DNA from: Nymphalis io
Taxonomy: Eukaryota; Arthropoda; Insecta; Lepidoptera; Nymphalidae
DNA: 64,000 bases
Direction: 5' to 3'
Assembly (NCBI RefSeq): GCF_905147045.1
Contig: NC_065889.1
Span: 1,369,001 to 1,433,000, forward strand
Shown here: one piece after another, positions 22,701-33,949 of the stretch
How the letters are laid out: every line of letters starts with the position of its first letter
How positions within the stretch are numbered: the stretch's first letter is position 1
Notes under the pieces: generated by a model
Seen by the model: only the letters and a program-made list of their open reading frames with translations
Databases searched by the model: none
Told to the model about the DNA's origin: nothing
Translations under genes and position numbers: made by a program

Positions 22701-25700
22701 GATATTTTAGGCGGGTGCAATAATATATTCTAATTCATCTAAGCTACTTGTAAATCTAATAATGCAGTTTTAGTTTTAAATTTGTTTGATACTGCAATTA
22801 ATTAAGCCGGGCACGGACAGTCAGCTCTTCAAAGGACGCGACTGTATATTTTGATGACGTGTAAAATTTCCTTCTCCTCGACAATAATGTTCATTAAGCA
22901 GTATGCTATGCTGTCGGCGCGGTACCTGGCGGCGGCCGCCAGCGTGCGCGCGAGGTTGGCGGGGGCGGGCGGGAAGGGTGCGCGCACGAGCAGCGAGCGC
23001 ACGTGCCAGTACACCGCCGCCAGCCGCCGCCCACGACGCCACGACACCAGCGCCAGCTGCGCCGACGATGCGGAAACATTACGAGTTTTACATACGACAA
23101 TAGACATGGTTACCGATAACATTACATTTTTATAAATAATTACATAAAGCAGCCGCTGCAAGAAACAAAAGCTCGTACCTGATTGTACGGCTGCCCCGAG
23201 TGCACGGATACTGCGAGCGCATGCCTGTAGAAGGTATGCGCGACACGTAGCTGCTGTCGGTACCGCGCCAGGTCCCCCAGGTGCACGAGGCAGTGCTGGC
23301 ACGCGTACCGCGCCGCCGCCGCGCCCCCCGCGCCCCCCGCGTCCGCCGCCGCGCCCGCTCCCACGCTCGCCTCCCAGCCCTCCACCGCGCCCAACAGGGA
23401 CGCCCGACGTCTGTAGGCGTCACGGGTGGTATTTATATTTCAAAAAATGAATGATAACAATATGTATTTTGAATTTGAAAATAAAGTAAAGAATAAATTT
23501 CAGGGTTCGATTTTTTTTTTATAGAATAGGAAGGTGGACGATCATATGGGCCACATGATGGTAAGTGGTCACCAAACGCCCTTAGATATTGGCATTGTAA
23601 GAAATGTCAACCATCGCTTACATCACCAATGCGCCACCAACCTTGGGAACTAAGATTTTATGTCCCTTGTGCTTGTAATTACACTGGCTCACTCACCCTT
23701 CAAACCGGAACACAACAATATCAAGTATTGCTGTTTTGCGGTAGAATATCTGATGAGTGGGTGGTACCTACCCAGACGAGCTTGCACAAAGTCCTACCAC
23801 CAGTAATCTATAAGATTTATAAATGAAACAATTCCAGGTGTCTCAATCATACCACACATATCTATATATTTATATTTGTAAAGTTTATGTACATTTTTTA
23901 AAGCATATTAGTGTGAGGAGTGTGAGATGTGGCAGTTAAAGGTTATATGTAGAAGCCGTACAGATAACTAAAACAGTATTAATAGTATGTCTTACAAATA
24001 CATTATATTAAATAAAAATACTTTCAACATTTTTTAGATTATTGCCATGAGGTTTCGTCATGCTAAGTCTCATTTGCATCTTTAGTACTATTTATATTTA
24101 AATGAAAATTTCTCACCTAAATGGAAGGTCTAGCTTGAAAGTGGTGCAGATCTGATGTAACAAGCAAAGGTAAAACCCTGCCGCCGCTTGAAGCACCCAT
24201 GATAGCATTGATTGAGCTTCACTTCTGAGTGCATTCTGTTGATAGGATGTTACAGGATATTAACAAATAATATTAATGGAAATGTATTTTGAAGACTAAT
24301 GAGCATGACAAAATACTAGTGTCCATAGATACTTGATTAAATAGTCTCTGTATGGAAGATTTATCGAAAACTCAATGGATACTAAAATATATTTTATCCA
24401 ATTACTTTTAACAACAGATCAACACAAGAAAATTTTCTATTATGTAAGTTAAGAAGGCTTCCAAATTGAATACCTTTCTGTCTTTAGAAATTGCCTGCAA
24501 CGCTTCAATTTGCTGTTTGAAACCAACATTCCAAAGATCCTGTTCTACTTTCTTTTCAAGTGCATAATCTAAGTCCAGCTCGAGAACCTTTTGATAAACC
24601 TGCAATAATACAAATTAATCTCAAAACATTTTTATTAGGTAAATTATTAGGTATTAGGTTTTAAACATTTTACTTAGGAACTAGTAGAGCTTTAATGAAT
24701 TTTCAATTTTTTATGTAGTTATAAATACAGTTGTGTAAAGTCCCGAAACTATAATAATTAAAATTAACCTTTTGCAACTGCTGTTGCGTTGTCCAGAGAG
24801 TCTTATCTTGCAGCATTGAGGTACCACTGTTAAATTTTAAAATTTTCTGTTTCAACTCTTCTGCCTCCCTGTAAGTGTTATTATTTTTATTTAAACTCTC
24901 TTTTCAGACATCAATGGTGATTTACTAATACCTTATAGACTAATAGAGATATTTAAAATAAAAAGTTTTTTAAGACATGTTCGGTGGAAATTTCTCCCTT
25001 ATTTTTTTTTATTATAAGTTAAAATTAAACCAAACAGGATTTTAATGTTAATTAAAGTACAAGATTTATGACTTATTAATTCTAGATTTATTTTTATAAC
25101 TATAACATACATTGGGTAGAAAACATGCATATTTTATTTCAAATTAAAAAATAACAATTATTTTTGAAAGATGTTTTATTTTTGATGATTAAAGACACAA
25201 ATTAAGCATTTGTGAAATGTGTTGTTGTGAATGATCCATTCATTCAACTGGCTTACTTAAGTTCATATACAAGTTTTCTATTTACTGGGCAAATTTGGCT
25301 CTTTGAGCAGATACTAACTGATTTTGTGCAGCAAAGCTAATATATGAAATTTTAATGTAATTTATAATCTGTACACACATGTTTTAATTGAGCTGACAGT
25401 ATAATGATCTTAATATTAAATGAAGGTATTTGATGTGCAAACTGTTGATTGTTTTTATATAATAGATGTGAGTTTGTGTTCATAGCTATATAATAATGAT
25501 AAAAAGGAACTTTTATGACAGCGAATTATTTAAGAATTGATGACTATTTTTTTTAATGTATATAAAAATATCTATTACAAGTGTTACACAATGCAGTGTT
25601 AAGCCTTTAAATGCATAGATATTTTTAAGGTGGTCAATACCATATTGACGTTTGAGAATAATAAAAAATCAGTTAAATGTACTTTATTTCCATTTTTTTT

Positions 25701-25825
25701 TCTTTTCAGGTTAAGATATTACGAAATATGTTTCAGCGACAAATATGTATTATGAGAAAAAATAAAAGATATTGTTGTAAAACAAAAACCAACCTTAACA
25801 TTTGTACGGCAGCGTTTAGGACCAT
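16389..25825 (-). CDS. Smg7: SMG7, nonsense-mediated mRNA decay factor
   Basis: Eighteen coding exons join in phase on the minus strand: 25794-25825, 24769-24868, 24474-24599, 24117-24235, 23179-23410, 22926-23056, 22196-22345, 21750-21843, 20516-20702, 20220-20345, 19387-19531, 19086-19208, 18888-19024, 18478-18605, 18279-18398, 16842-18158, 16600-16680, 16389-16475. The sum is 3435 nt, or 1144 aa (human SMG7 is about 1137). The N-terminus matches the 14-3-3-like fold (ALEKKVEQDLWN; AAAGFYLCLLHQICTTF), followed by the helical EST1 part (CQHCLVHLGDLARYR, HSGQPYNQ) and PLPEDEELNGFLPLEESF. After a charged linker comes a 439-residue Q/N-rich exon, then YSLFSGAP and the conserved end SLWSGPGPSPLERLLEQQKQ. 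In other animals SMG7 binds phospho-UPF1 and recruits decay enzymes. The start was chosen because only this ATG gives MVLNAAVQMLREAEELKQ in frame with exon 2. The least certain junction is the donor of exon 10 (GTGCGT at about 20219). Confidence 0.93.
18740..18781. repeat. Near-perfect 21 bp palindrome in an SMG7 intron
   Basis: AAACAAAATACAATCAGGTA and TACCTGACTGTATTTTGTTT are inverted with one mismatch and only a TA centre. It lies in the intron between coding exons 13 and 14, about 105 bases past the donor of exon 13. Confidence 0.6.
19698..19722. repeat. (TA)n microsatellite
   Basis: An uninterrupted TA dinucleotide run in the SMG7 intron between coding exons 10 and 11. Similar short runs occur at about 30893-30915 and 44630-44644. 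Confidence 0.8.
21206..21466 (-). mobile_element. tRNA-headed SINE, family A (copy A5) with 11 bp TSD
   Basis: A reversed copy in the SMG7 intron between coding exons 8 and 9. It is bounded by a perfect 11 bp direct repeat TGTATTAACAG at 21195-21205 and 21467-21477, which fixes both ends of the insertion. The tail CCCAGCAGTGGGACATTTAC and head GAGATGGCCCAGTGGTAAGA are present on the minus strand. It is a clean retroposition event. Confidence 0.92.
22141..22168 (-). mobile_element. Orphan 3' tail of a family B retroposon
   Basis: A T-run and ATAGAATAGGAAGGCGGG are the last 28 bases of family B, reversed. The fragment stops 27 bases short of the coding-exon 7 splice junction of SMG7. Confidence 0.6.
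22378..22679 (-). mobile_element. tRNA-headed SINE, family D
   Basis: On the minus strand it opens with a tRNA-like head (TTGGTGGATGCTTGCC, then GGTTGTGGGTTCGATTCCCA as a B box), continues with a non-tRNA body and ends in an (ATT)n tail. It sits in the SMG7 intron between coding exons 6 and 7. Only one copy is seen in this window, so family assignment rests on structure. No acceptor arm is intact, so it is not a tRNA gene. Confidence 0.7.
23511..23804 (-). mobile_element. Family B retroposon (copy B5)
   Basis: A full-length reversed copy in the SMG7 intron between coding exons 4 and 5. It begins with a T-run and ATAGAATAGGAAGGTGGACG and ends with CAAAGTCCTACCACCAGT. It is over 90 percent similar by eye to copy B4. 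Confidence 0.88.
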
Positions 25826-25864
25826 TTTTAAAGAGGCTTAGAGCCTCGATAATTGTCATAGCAT
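24830..25864 (-). other. Upstream ORFs at the SMG7 start
   Basis: Upstream of the SMG7 start codon (25823-25825) the minus strand has ATGCTATGACA at 25864-25854. The first ATG gives a three-codon ORF (ATG CTA TGA, 25856-25864). The second ATG (25857-25859), which overlaps that stop, opens an out-of-frame ORF. This ORF crosses the exon 1/exon 2 junction and ends at a TAA at 24830-24832, giving 34 codons that overlap the SMG7 start. The SMG7 ATG itself has a strong context (AAAAATGG). Whether transcripts start upstream of 25864 is not known. Confidence 0.6.
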
Positions 25865-26200
25865 TAGTAAAAAATCTTGGAAATTAATTAATATAAAGGG
25901 AAAAGAAAAGTTCTAAACACAAATTATATCCATTCGGACAAATAAAATAACGTTGTCATGTCAATGTCAAAATCGTCGATTATCATTTGCAAATTTCATC
26001 ATCAGACGCCAGACGTCATTGTGATTATATTCTTTTTACAATATCTCTTTGACGAGGCATAAATTCTATACCATGCAGCCTCATCTTAATTTTATTTGTC
26101 AGTATAAAATTAATAATCATCCAATATGGTATATATTGTTATGTTGTTGATATATGTTATTTTTAATATAGTTAATGATAAAGCGTTTCACTAGACTACA

Positions 26201-26316
26201 TCACAAGGGATATAACAATTTGCCATCATCAAAGACGATGGCACATTGGTGATATAGAGAATGGTTAATATTTCTTACAGCACCAATATCCATCCACCAA
26301 CTTATCCCTTTTTATT
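26201..26316 (+). mobile_element. Family B retroposon, decayed fragment (copy B6)
   Basis: Decayed middle section: ACAAGGGATATAACA, GATGGCACATTGGTGAT, ATGGTTAATATTTCTTACAG. It lacks both ends. It lies in the 2 kb spacer between the divergent SMG7 and BTB genes. Confidence 0.6.
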
Positions 26317-26807
26317 AAAGGTTTGGTTTTATCAAAAACATTTCACACGATTTTAATTCACTTGCTTAACCGTAATATTTTATTGATGGTCAATATATGG
26401 TATTTAATAAAATATTACGATTAAATAAATTAATGTACTTTAATACTACCGCGCCTTAGATTTTTTAGATGGTTGCATGCATACACACGCTTATTTATAC
26501 TTACATACTATCCCAAAGTCGTAAAAATATTCCTATAAATGTCGAACCATCTTATTAATTACTATAAGCTGACTTTTGGAAATAAAGTACTTAAACGGCT
26601 AGACTGAATTTTATTTTTTTGAGATAATTCCAGAGTACATAACTATTAGTGGCTAGAACTCATGTGGCAGTAATTATTTATAGTTATAATAATGTCGTAA
26701 AAAACTTTAAGAATCGTGTCTCATGTCTGTTACCATGGAAGCGCTGCATTGTCAATTGACTGCGCTTTCAATTTTTTTAAAAACTATCTTACTATATTAT
26801 TTACTCA

Positions 26808-27152
26808 TGTCTGCTTCTAACATTAAAAATCCTTCTGAAAACGACGAAAGTCGAAGAGGCAAACATTGGTAATGGGCAGGCCCATTTTCTCCTTTGGGTA
26901 CTCTGGGCAAGTATTATCGCATAACCCGTTTTATCAAGACCAGCAACTGTAGTTACGAAACAAACTTTGACAGTTGGTGCACTCGTGTTTGCTGTTCAAT
27001 TTTTGCTTATTTTTAAAATAGAAAACGATTCTAATCCAGTGAAAAGATTGAGAAATAATCCATATATTATATTGAAAATTATACAATGGTGCATTGTCGT
27101 ATTATTTCAAGTAAAAGCGATAACGTTAAGAAGAAGGGAAGAAAATTGCTAG
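26808..27152 (+). other. Possible small gene or relic in the SMG7-BTB spacer
   Basis: Two open stretches lie close together on the plus strand. The first, from an ATG at 26808, reads MSASNIKNPSENDESRRGKH followed by W and a stop. The second, 26967-27152 in another frame, has a hydrophobic segment (VGALVFAVQFLLIFKI) and a basic end. I could not find a splice pair that joins them in frame and do not recognise a family. It could be chance, a small membrane protein with an unresolved intron, or a decayed copy. Confidence 0.2.
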
Positions 27153-27812
27153 CATGTCGTTTCACGCGCAAGTACGACGATTTTGTCTTTATATATAGTT
27201 TCTCAGTGATGTTTATTTATGCTATATAATGTATAACGGAACACTATGTCGCATTAAAATCCTGAAGATAGGATAAGATAAAATAGGATTTTTTCGAATT
27301 TTTATCATTCATCACCTATAATTATTTATCAAGTAAGTGCTGATAATGAGATATTGACTCGTCGACAAGTAAACAAATAAATACACTCCGTATTTATAAC
27401 ATACAGTGCTTCGTTATTTATAAATATATTATTTTAATTATTTTTTTTCTCCTATTTGAAATTTTCTAATGACAACATTACTTAACAATAACGTAGGTAG
27501 TAGTTTTGCGCCGACGTCGTCGTCAGGCAAACCGCCCGCCGCAGGCGTCAAGTTGACTTGTTATTGTTATTGAATATTGATTGGGTTGGGCTATCAACTA
27601 TCAAGGACCAAAGAAAATAAAAGCAACAAGTCTAAGTATTCTAATAGTTTTGGTGAAAAAATTATAGGCAGCATTTAGTTATTACCAATTATATTATAAA
27701 AAAAATTAACGAATCAAAATATAAATAAGAAAAATAGTTTCTGTATTAGTAGTAAGGACTTCAATATTTATTACTGTTTTAGTCTGAAATTAAGGAAAAC
27801 AAAATCATTAAA

Positions 27813-28904
27813 ATGAAGGATTCGGATGCACCGGTACGTATTTTTATTAAATTGATTACATGAATCATGATTAATAGATAGTGCTTAGTATGATTCATTG
27901 TCTCCATTTTAAAATTTCAGGATACTGACGTAATATTCGGACATAGAGTCTGCCAGACAGCCAACGCAAAATGGCTATGTATCGATCATATTTATCAAAA
28001 GCTTCATCGACCAAATTTATATGACATCGGCGGCACCTATGCAGAAGATGTTGCAGATTACTGGTTCATATACAGGACTGAAATGATAGCTGATATTCAT
28101 CTATTACACCTTTTCATTAACAATCGCACTGTAGGTTCCTTCGATGTGTCTGTCAGCAGTAGCAATGATTTATCATTTAAGAAGAAGTATAACCAGGCAT
28201 TTCTCACATCAACTCTCAAAACATATAAATTCGATAATCGTAAAGAAATGTCACAAAACTATATTACAACCTATGATTTCTCTGTAATAGATGTTGAAAT
28301 GTTGATGAATATGAAATTTTACATAGCAGTATCATTTGAACATAAATTATCACCCCAGAGCATATCTGATAGAATATCAACAATCTATGATTTTAAGCCT
28401 ATGTTAAGTGATCCAGTAGGATCAGATTTTGTTATAGAATGTGCAGATGGTGCTAAATTCAACGTTCACAAAATTCTACTGAGCACCAACAGTGAGGTGT
28501 TTAGGGCAATGCTTAAAGAGAACACAGCAGAGAGCCAAAATAGTTATTTGAAAATGGTTGACGTGGGTAAAGAGGACCTCCAGTATATTTTGGAATTTAT
28601 TTATACAGGCAGTATAGAAGATTTAGACAATGCCAACTTTTTTAACCTCTTGACATTGAGTGAAAAGTATAATCTCACCGGCTTAAAAGAATTATCTGAG
28701 CATGTTCTTGCTGGTCAACTCACAATAGATAATTGTATAGAAACTTTGGCTGTTGCAGATTTTCATAATTCTGAAGGCTTAAAATTGACAGCATTAAAAT
28801 TCATAAAGCGTAATAAAGTTGCTATCCACAGTGAGATGTTTCAAGAGCTCAACAATGCTGAATTAATTAAAGAACTATGTCAGTTCCTTGTACCTTGTTT
28901 ATAA
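27813..28904 (+). CDS. BTB/POZ domain protein, MATH-BTB-like, 334 aa
   Basis: Two exons, 27813-27833 (MKDSDAP) and 27921-28904, are joined by a short GT-AG intron in phase 0. Residues 40-140 form a beta-rich region with YDIGGTY and WFIYRTE, in the position where SPOP-type proteins carry a MATH domain; the match to MATH is weak by eye. A BTB domain follows at about 172-275 (SDFVIECADGAKFNVHKILL, then EFIYTG) with a BACK-like helical end. SPOP-type proteins act as substrate adaptors for CUL3 ubiquitin ligases; that role here is inferred. It is divergent from SMG7 and convergent with CK2-beta. The minus-strand gene at 35.6-37.2 kb is a diverged relative that shares YDIGGTY and the domain order. 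Confidence 0.85.
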
Positions 28905-29021
28905 ATACTGTATTCATTATATTTTATGTCTCTGTTATTTATTTTTATTAATATTGTTTTATGTGATATTATGTTATGCAATGTATATAAAAAATATAGA
29001 AAATGTATACATATAACTTAA

Positions 29022-29027
29022 AATAAA
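29022..29027 (+). promoter_or_regulatory. Poly(A) signal of the first BTB gene
   Basis: AATAAA followed by CTTTATTGAATTT, about 118 bases after the stop codon. The spacing and context are typical. Confidence 0.6.
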
Positions 29028-29029
29028 CT

Positions 29030-30550
29030 TTATTGAATTTAAAACAATTTTTTAATTAAACTATTAAATATTCATAAATATTTGTTTTGCATTAAGCATA
29101 TTTATTCTGCACCACTATCCTTGCCATCCATCAGCATGAGGGTTGCGGCACATCGGTAGGCTTACAATCATTTTGGAATGTTACTCGTAGTCTTCGGTTC
29201 TGCAGCAAACAAATATAAAAATGAAAATCATTAAAATTTTCAAATATACCATGTTAATAAACAGTAATTTATTCAAACTTTTCATTTTCCTTTATTCGTT
29301 TTTATTAGGTGTACTTCTAGATATTTAATATTGCTTTGCTTGTTCTTTTTATATTTTTGTGAATAAAAAACGTAAAACGAAGTTACATAGATTAGAAGTT
29401 CACATTAATTAATGTATTTTAGTAAAAAAAAAGTATTTAGGTTAAAAAAAGATAGCTTAAATCAACATTTTATAAACAAAACATTTACTCGACGTTTATT
29501 TAATCCATATGAACATATATTGCTTTCACAGGTTTTTAATTACAAAAAATTATTAGCCGTCTACTGTAATTGAGGTTAGGATGACGTTTTATCTACACAC
29601 AGTTATTATGTATTGTTAATATTTGTACAAGGCAATACAAACTGCAAAATATTCATCATATAGCTTTAGCAAGAGGAAAGACAAATGGTTCACATGCAGG
29701 ATAAGCAAGAAAAAGGCCAAAAGTTGTCATAATATTTATTTATAATTACTGGTAATCCATACAATAACCAAAAAGGTCCTCACGAATGAAACGCGCTAAT
29801 TTTTAAAACGACCTATGTTCTGAAACTTAAATGGATATAAAAATAAAAACTTACATAGAACTATTATAGTTGAAACTTTATAAATATAAGATGTTATTAT
29901 TATTGGCTTTGTGGATATTGCCATTGATTACAACTTTAACAGATACATCATGGAAATAACTGATTACAAACACATACTTTCACGCTAATCTAAATGATGG
30001 TAGAGCTAGTGAACAGTGAACTACACTGATGTATATAGCCACATATAAACTATCCTGCTATCTCATAGTGATTTCTACATGTTAGCAATGGAAAATGGAG
30101 TCTGCAAGAACGGATCATAATGCAGTTTGCGAATCCGAGTGTTTAACGAGATGTTACACGAAAACTTTCGAAACAATAACATTCTGATAACCGTCACTAT
30201 TTTGTATAAAACATTTTATCCCACATTTCATTGTCCTTTGTATAAATTGTTTTGATACAGATTCCCCCAGCCATTTAATAACACGCAAGTGTAAGAGTAA
30301 CAAGAACCATTAATTTGGTTAATTATAACAAACTTTCAGCTTCACTAACATAAAGCAAAATGTTAATGTATGGTTAAACAATATGTATACAGCCAGGTTT
30401 AAAGGTTCACGAATATTGTTTGAATGAAGCTTCTGCTGGCAATAGTTTAGTAACGTGTTTGCCCAATGGTCACGAGTCTTCGGCTTTGCTTGCACAGCAA
30501 AGGAGAAATCTGTATCAAAAGGAAGCGCAGGGACGCTGCGTGGCGCGGCC
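29030..30550. other. Spacer and CK2-beta 3' UTR
   Basis: The region lies between the convergent first BTB gene and CK2-beta and contains no further exon I can support. Part of it must be the 3' UTR of CK2-beta on the minus strand. Confidence 0.5.
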
Positions 30551-33500
30551 CTAACGTTTACCGTTGTTGTACGTGAGAGTCCGGATTGGGGGTTTGAAGT
30601 TTGCTGCCGCCTGTTGCTGAATCTGGTAGGCGAGCGGATGAATCTTAAATCCGTAAAGCCTGTCAACAAAATATTTATACAACATCTTACTATATTTTTT
30701 TTTTAAATGAAATAACATCAATATGTTATCAGATCCCTAATGAACAGTTTTACAAATAAAATAAAGTATTTTCATTCTCATTTGTAAATATTTTTTATTA
30801 AATAACAAAAACTTTACCAGAAGCAGAATATGAAATCAAGAGTTACTTGAGTTTCAATCTATAAAATTATATTTCAACATGTAATAACCTTTCATATATA
30901 TATATATATATATATTAGTATTTTTACCATATTTTATTTGTAGTAAAAAAAACTAAGTAAATACATTTAAAAGTGAGGACATTTAATATTTGTATTAAGT
31001 GCACATACCGAGGCACAAATTGTGAAGCTGGACGTTTGGCTCGGTGCTCAGGGTGGACCATGAACAGCATATGTGGGAACCCTGTGCCAAAGAAAGCACC
31101 GTCGGTGTGATGGTGTCGTGACGACTTCGGCGTGTAGACGTCCATACAGCGTGGACAGTAAAGTTTTACCATTGCCTCGCCAGGGACATCTGAAAGACCT
31201 TATAAAAAAAAAGGATTGGTCAATGATTAGTCATATAAGCAGTTTTCCCAAATGCTATACTTTCTAGCACTACATTACCCGATTACAGCCACCTTTCCTA
31301 CAGCTGCCTTAACCTACTACAATATGCACAATTTATATTGGCCGGCATTCAGTTATTATGGTGGTAAAGCTTTGTGCAACCTTGTCTAGGTGGGTACCAC
31401 CCACTCATCAGATATTCTACTGCAAAACAGCAGTACTTGGTATTGTTGTGTACCGGTTTGAAGGGTGAGTGAGCCAGTGTAATTCTGTAATTACTGATAA
31501 ATGTTATGTCCCTTGTGCCTGTGCACAAGGGACATAACATCTTAGTTCCCAAGGTTGGTGGCACTTTGGTGATGTAAGCGATGGTTAGCATTTCTTACAA
31601 TGCTAATGTCTATGGGCGTTGGTGACCACTTACCATCAGGTGGCCCATATGCTCGCCCGCATTCCTATTCTATAAAAAAAAAGTTATGCTAGGCTGAAAT
31701 GTTTGTGCATGTAAAACAAATAATATAATAACACTCAAGTGATATAAGGCGTAGACTGGAAAGCAGCCTAGCTGAGACTACGACCTTTTCACCAAATAAT
31801 GAAATATGATATTGTTCATTTTTTTTTTGTTTTTGTACCTTAATTTTTTTTGTTCTTGTTTCTTTTAGGTGAATAAAGTTATTTATTATTATTATTATTA
31901 TTGTAAACTAAAATTACGATTGTTTAGTACATCAATCAATAAGTAATTTATGTAATCATACTATAAATTGTGAAACTATTGTAAGAAAATATTTATCTGT
32001 AATTAAAATTAAATATTTCATTAATAAGTTTTTAAGTATCACCTAATTATATAATGAACATGCTTGTACACCAATAAGATGGACAAACGTTTAACAAACA
32101 GTTTGGAGCATTTACTTTAATTATTAGATGGTTTATACATTATATTGTAAAATTACAGATCTGTGCAGTATTTGCGTTTTAAGATGTCTATTCTATTATC
32201 AGAGACATTTTTACTATATGTTAAAATTTTAATAAATAATATAAATTCATAATGTCCTTGGTCTTTAATTAAGAAGTTTTTAATTTGTATGCTAGTAAGC
32301 AGTAGCATATAAAATAATGGTTGAATATGAATAAAATACCTATTTCTTTTTTTGCATGTAAAAACGACAATAGGAACTTCTACAATATGAATGTTTCACA
32401 GTTTTTGACACATCGGGAATGTGTAAGTAGAAGATTTTGTCATGTTGATTTTATTTTCTTTAGACTTGTTATCAAAATAAACAATAATATATTTAAGTAA
32501 ATATTTTCTATTTACACAGCTCACTATCTGATTTACATAAAACTCGCTTAAAAAAGTTATAAATGTAATAAATATAAGTACATTCATTTTTAATGTAATT
32601 TAGTCCTGAACAATATTTTATTTACTTAACCTACATCCTGCATCTTATATTTCTGAATTAATGAAATGAATGAATAAAAAAAAACCAATGAATTTGTTTT
32701 TTATACTTGTAACATCACATTAACATTTTTAGTTGTCGACCTAAAAAGCTTCCAAGTTTTAAAATAATAATATAAATGTTCATTAATCAAACACCACACA
32801 CTGAGGCAGTTTAGACTTTCTTTTATTTAAGCAAATGCACTTAGTATTTAAGCTTATATAGTTTTTTTAAATGAAATTAACTTACCAATGGGAAGCATGG
32901 TTTGACATTCACAATATACACGTGGACAGTGGCCAAAGTCACCCTGTTCAAATTTTTCTAGCATTTGACCAATTCCTCTGTAACAAATAAGTTTTATTTG
33001 TAAGAGCACTTTACTCAACTATAACATCAAAGCGTGAATAAAACAGTATTTTGGCAATTGGCAAACAGAGTTATGAGAAAACTATTCTGAATTAAGATAA
33101 ATAATTATTTCAACAATGTTACCGGTTCGTTAAAATGTATCGAGCATGTATTAAGCCATAAAGTATTTCAGCCGCCTGCTCCACTAAGTCCGACTGGTTT
33201 GGATTCTCATCAAGGTCATCATCTAAAATTTGAAAAAAAACATGATTAAATGAATATATATATTGATAAAGTGAGAAGGCTAGGTTTCTGTGGTTAGTCT
33301 TATAAATTATTTTTTATAAATACATTCATGTTCTTAACAAAATCCTGCAACTTGCAAAAAAGACCACAAACCAAGCAATTGTTGTAAAATTTTAAGGAAA
33401 ATATGTAAAGACTTTTTTATAATATAAACATGTAACATAACCCTATAAACTAAGTATATTTACCAGGTTCCAAATCTAAAATCATGTCTAAGGCCGGTCT

Positions 33501-33708
33501 GTAGTGAGGCACTTGCTCATTGAGTCCAGTCAAGTTAAATTTATCGTTTATATAGTCTTCATCCACCTAAAAATTATAAATCGAATCAATATAACGAGTC
33601 ATACAATATAAGTAACACAAACTGTGTGCTACTTACTTCGCAAAAGAATTCATTTCCCCGTAAACCGCAGAACCATGAAATCCATGATACCTCCTCCGAG
33701 CTGCTCAT
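30551..33708 (-). CDS. CkIIbeta: Casein kinase II regulatory subunit beta
   Basis: Six coding exons join in phase: 33637-33708, 33464-33566, 33123-33222, 32886-32977, 31009-31198, 30551-30659. This gives 666 nt, or 221 aa (human CK2-beta is 215). The start [13 protein letters not shown] carries the conserved N-terminal autophosphorylation serines. An acidic loop follows ([11 protein letters not shown]), then the zinc-binding cysteines (CPRVYC and LYCPRC, expected at 109, 114, 137 and 140) that make the dimer interface. The rest is close to the human protein up to [13 protein letters not shown]. The last exon ends with a short insect-specific-looking tail (TYNNGKR). The protein tethers two catalytic CK2 alpha subunits and sets substrate choice. 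A likely 5' UTR intron is marked by an acceptor just before the ATG and a donor near 33949. The sequence [13 protein letters not shown] differs from the usual HPEYRPKRPANQF. Confidence 0.97.
31358..31682 (+). mobile_element. Family B retroposon with internal inverted duplication (copy B7)
   Basis: A full-length forward copy just upstream (on the minus gene's map) of the fifth CK2-beta coding exon, within an intron. It is longer than its relatives because a piece of about 36 bases is duplicated in reverse. Positions 31501-31518 and 31523-31540 form a perfect 18 bp hairpin with a CTGT loop. The 3' end CTATTCTATA and A tail are intact. Confidence 0.88.
31888..31902. repeat. (TTA)n microsatellite
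   Basis: A short run of ATT/TTA trinucleotides after ATAAAGTTATTTATTATT in a CK2-beta intron. It may be the tail of an unrecognised retroposon. Confidence 0.5.
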
Positions 33709-33949
33709 TTTTCTAAAAAATAAAGTAAACTGATATTTCATGAACAAAACTATGCTATAAAAATCACAACGCCTGATAGTCAACACAGTCTGGTTAAATT
33801 TAATGACATTCCTATATTTCTTTGCCTATTTTATGAAATTCCACGCCGTTTACATGTCAATTTGAACAAGGAACAAAAAATTACACAAAACTTTTGATTT
33901 AAACTATCAACTGTAGTATAAATGACGATTTAATCATCATAAACCTCAC

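Noticed and set aside
22829..23302. Minus-strand ORF of 157 codons
   Set aside because: It runs in the wrong frame through SMG7 exons 5 and 6 and the intron between them.
25794..25859. MTIIEALSLFKNGP... as the N-terminus of SMG7
   Set aside because: It is open and has a good ATG, but its phase does not join exon 2 in the SMG7 frame. The ATG at 25823-25825 does, giving AG/G at the junction and a sequence like other SMG7 N-termini. The former is reported as an upstream ORF.
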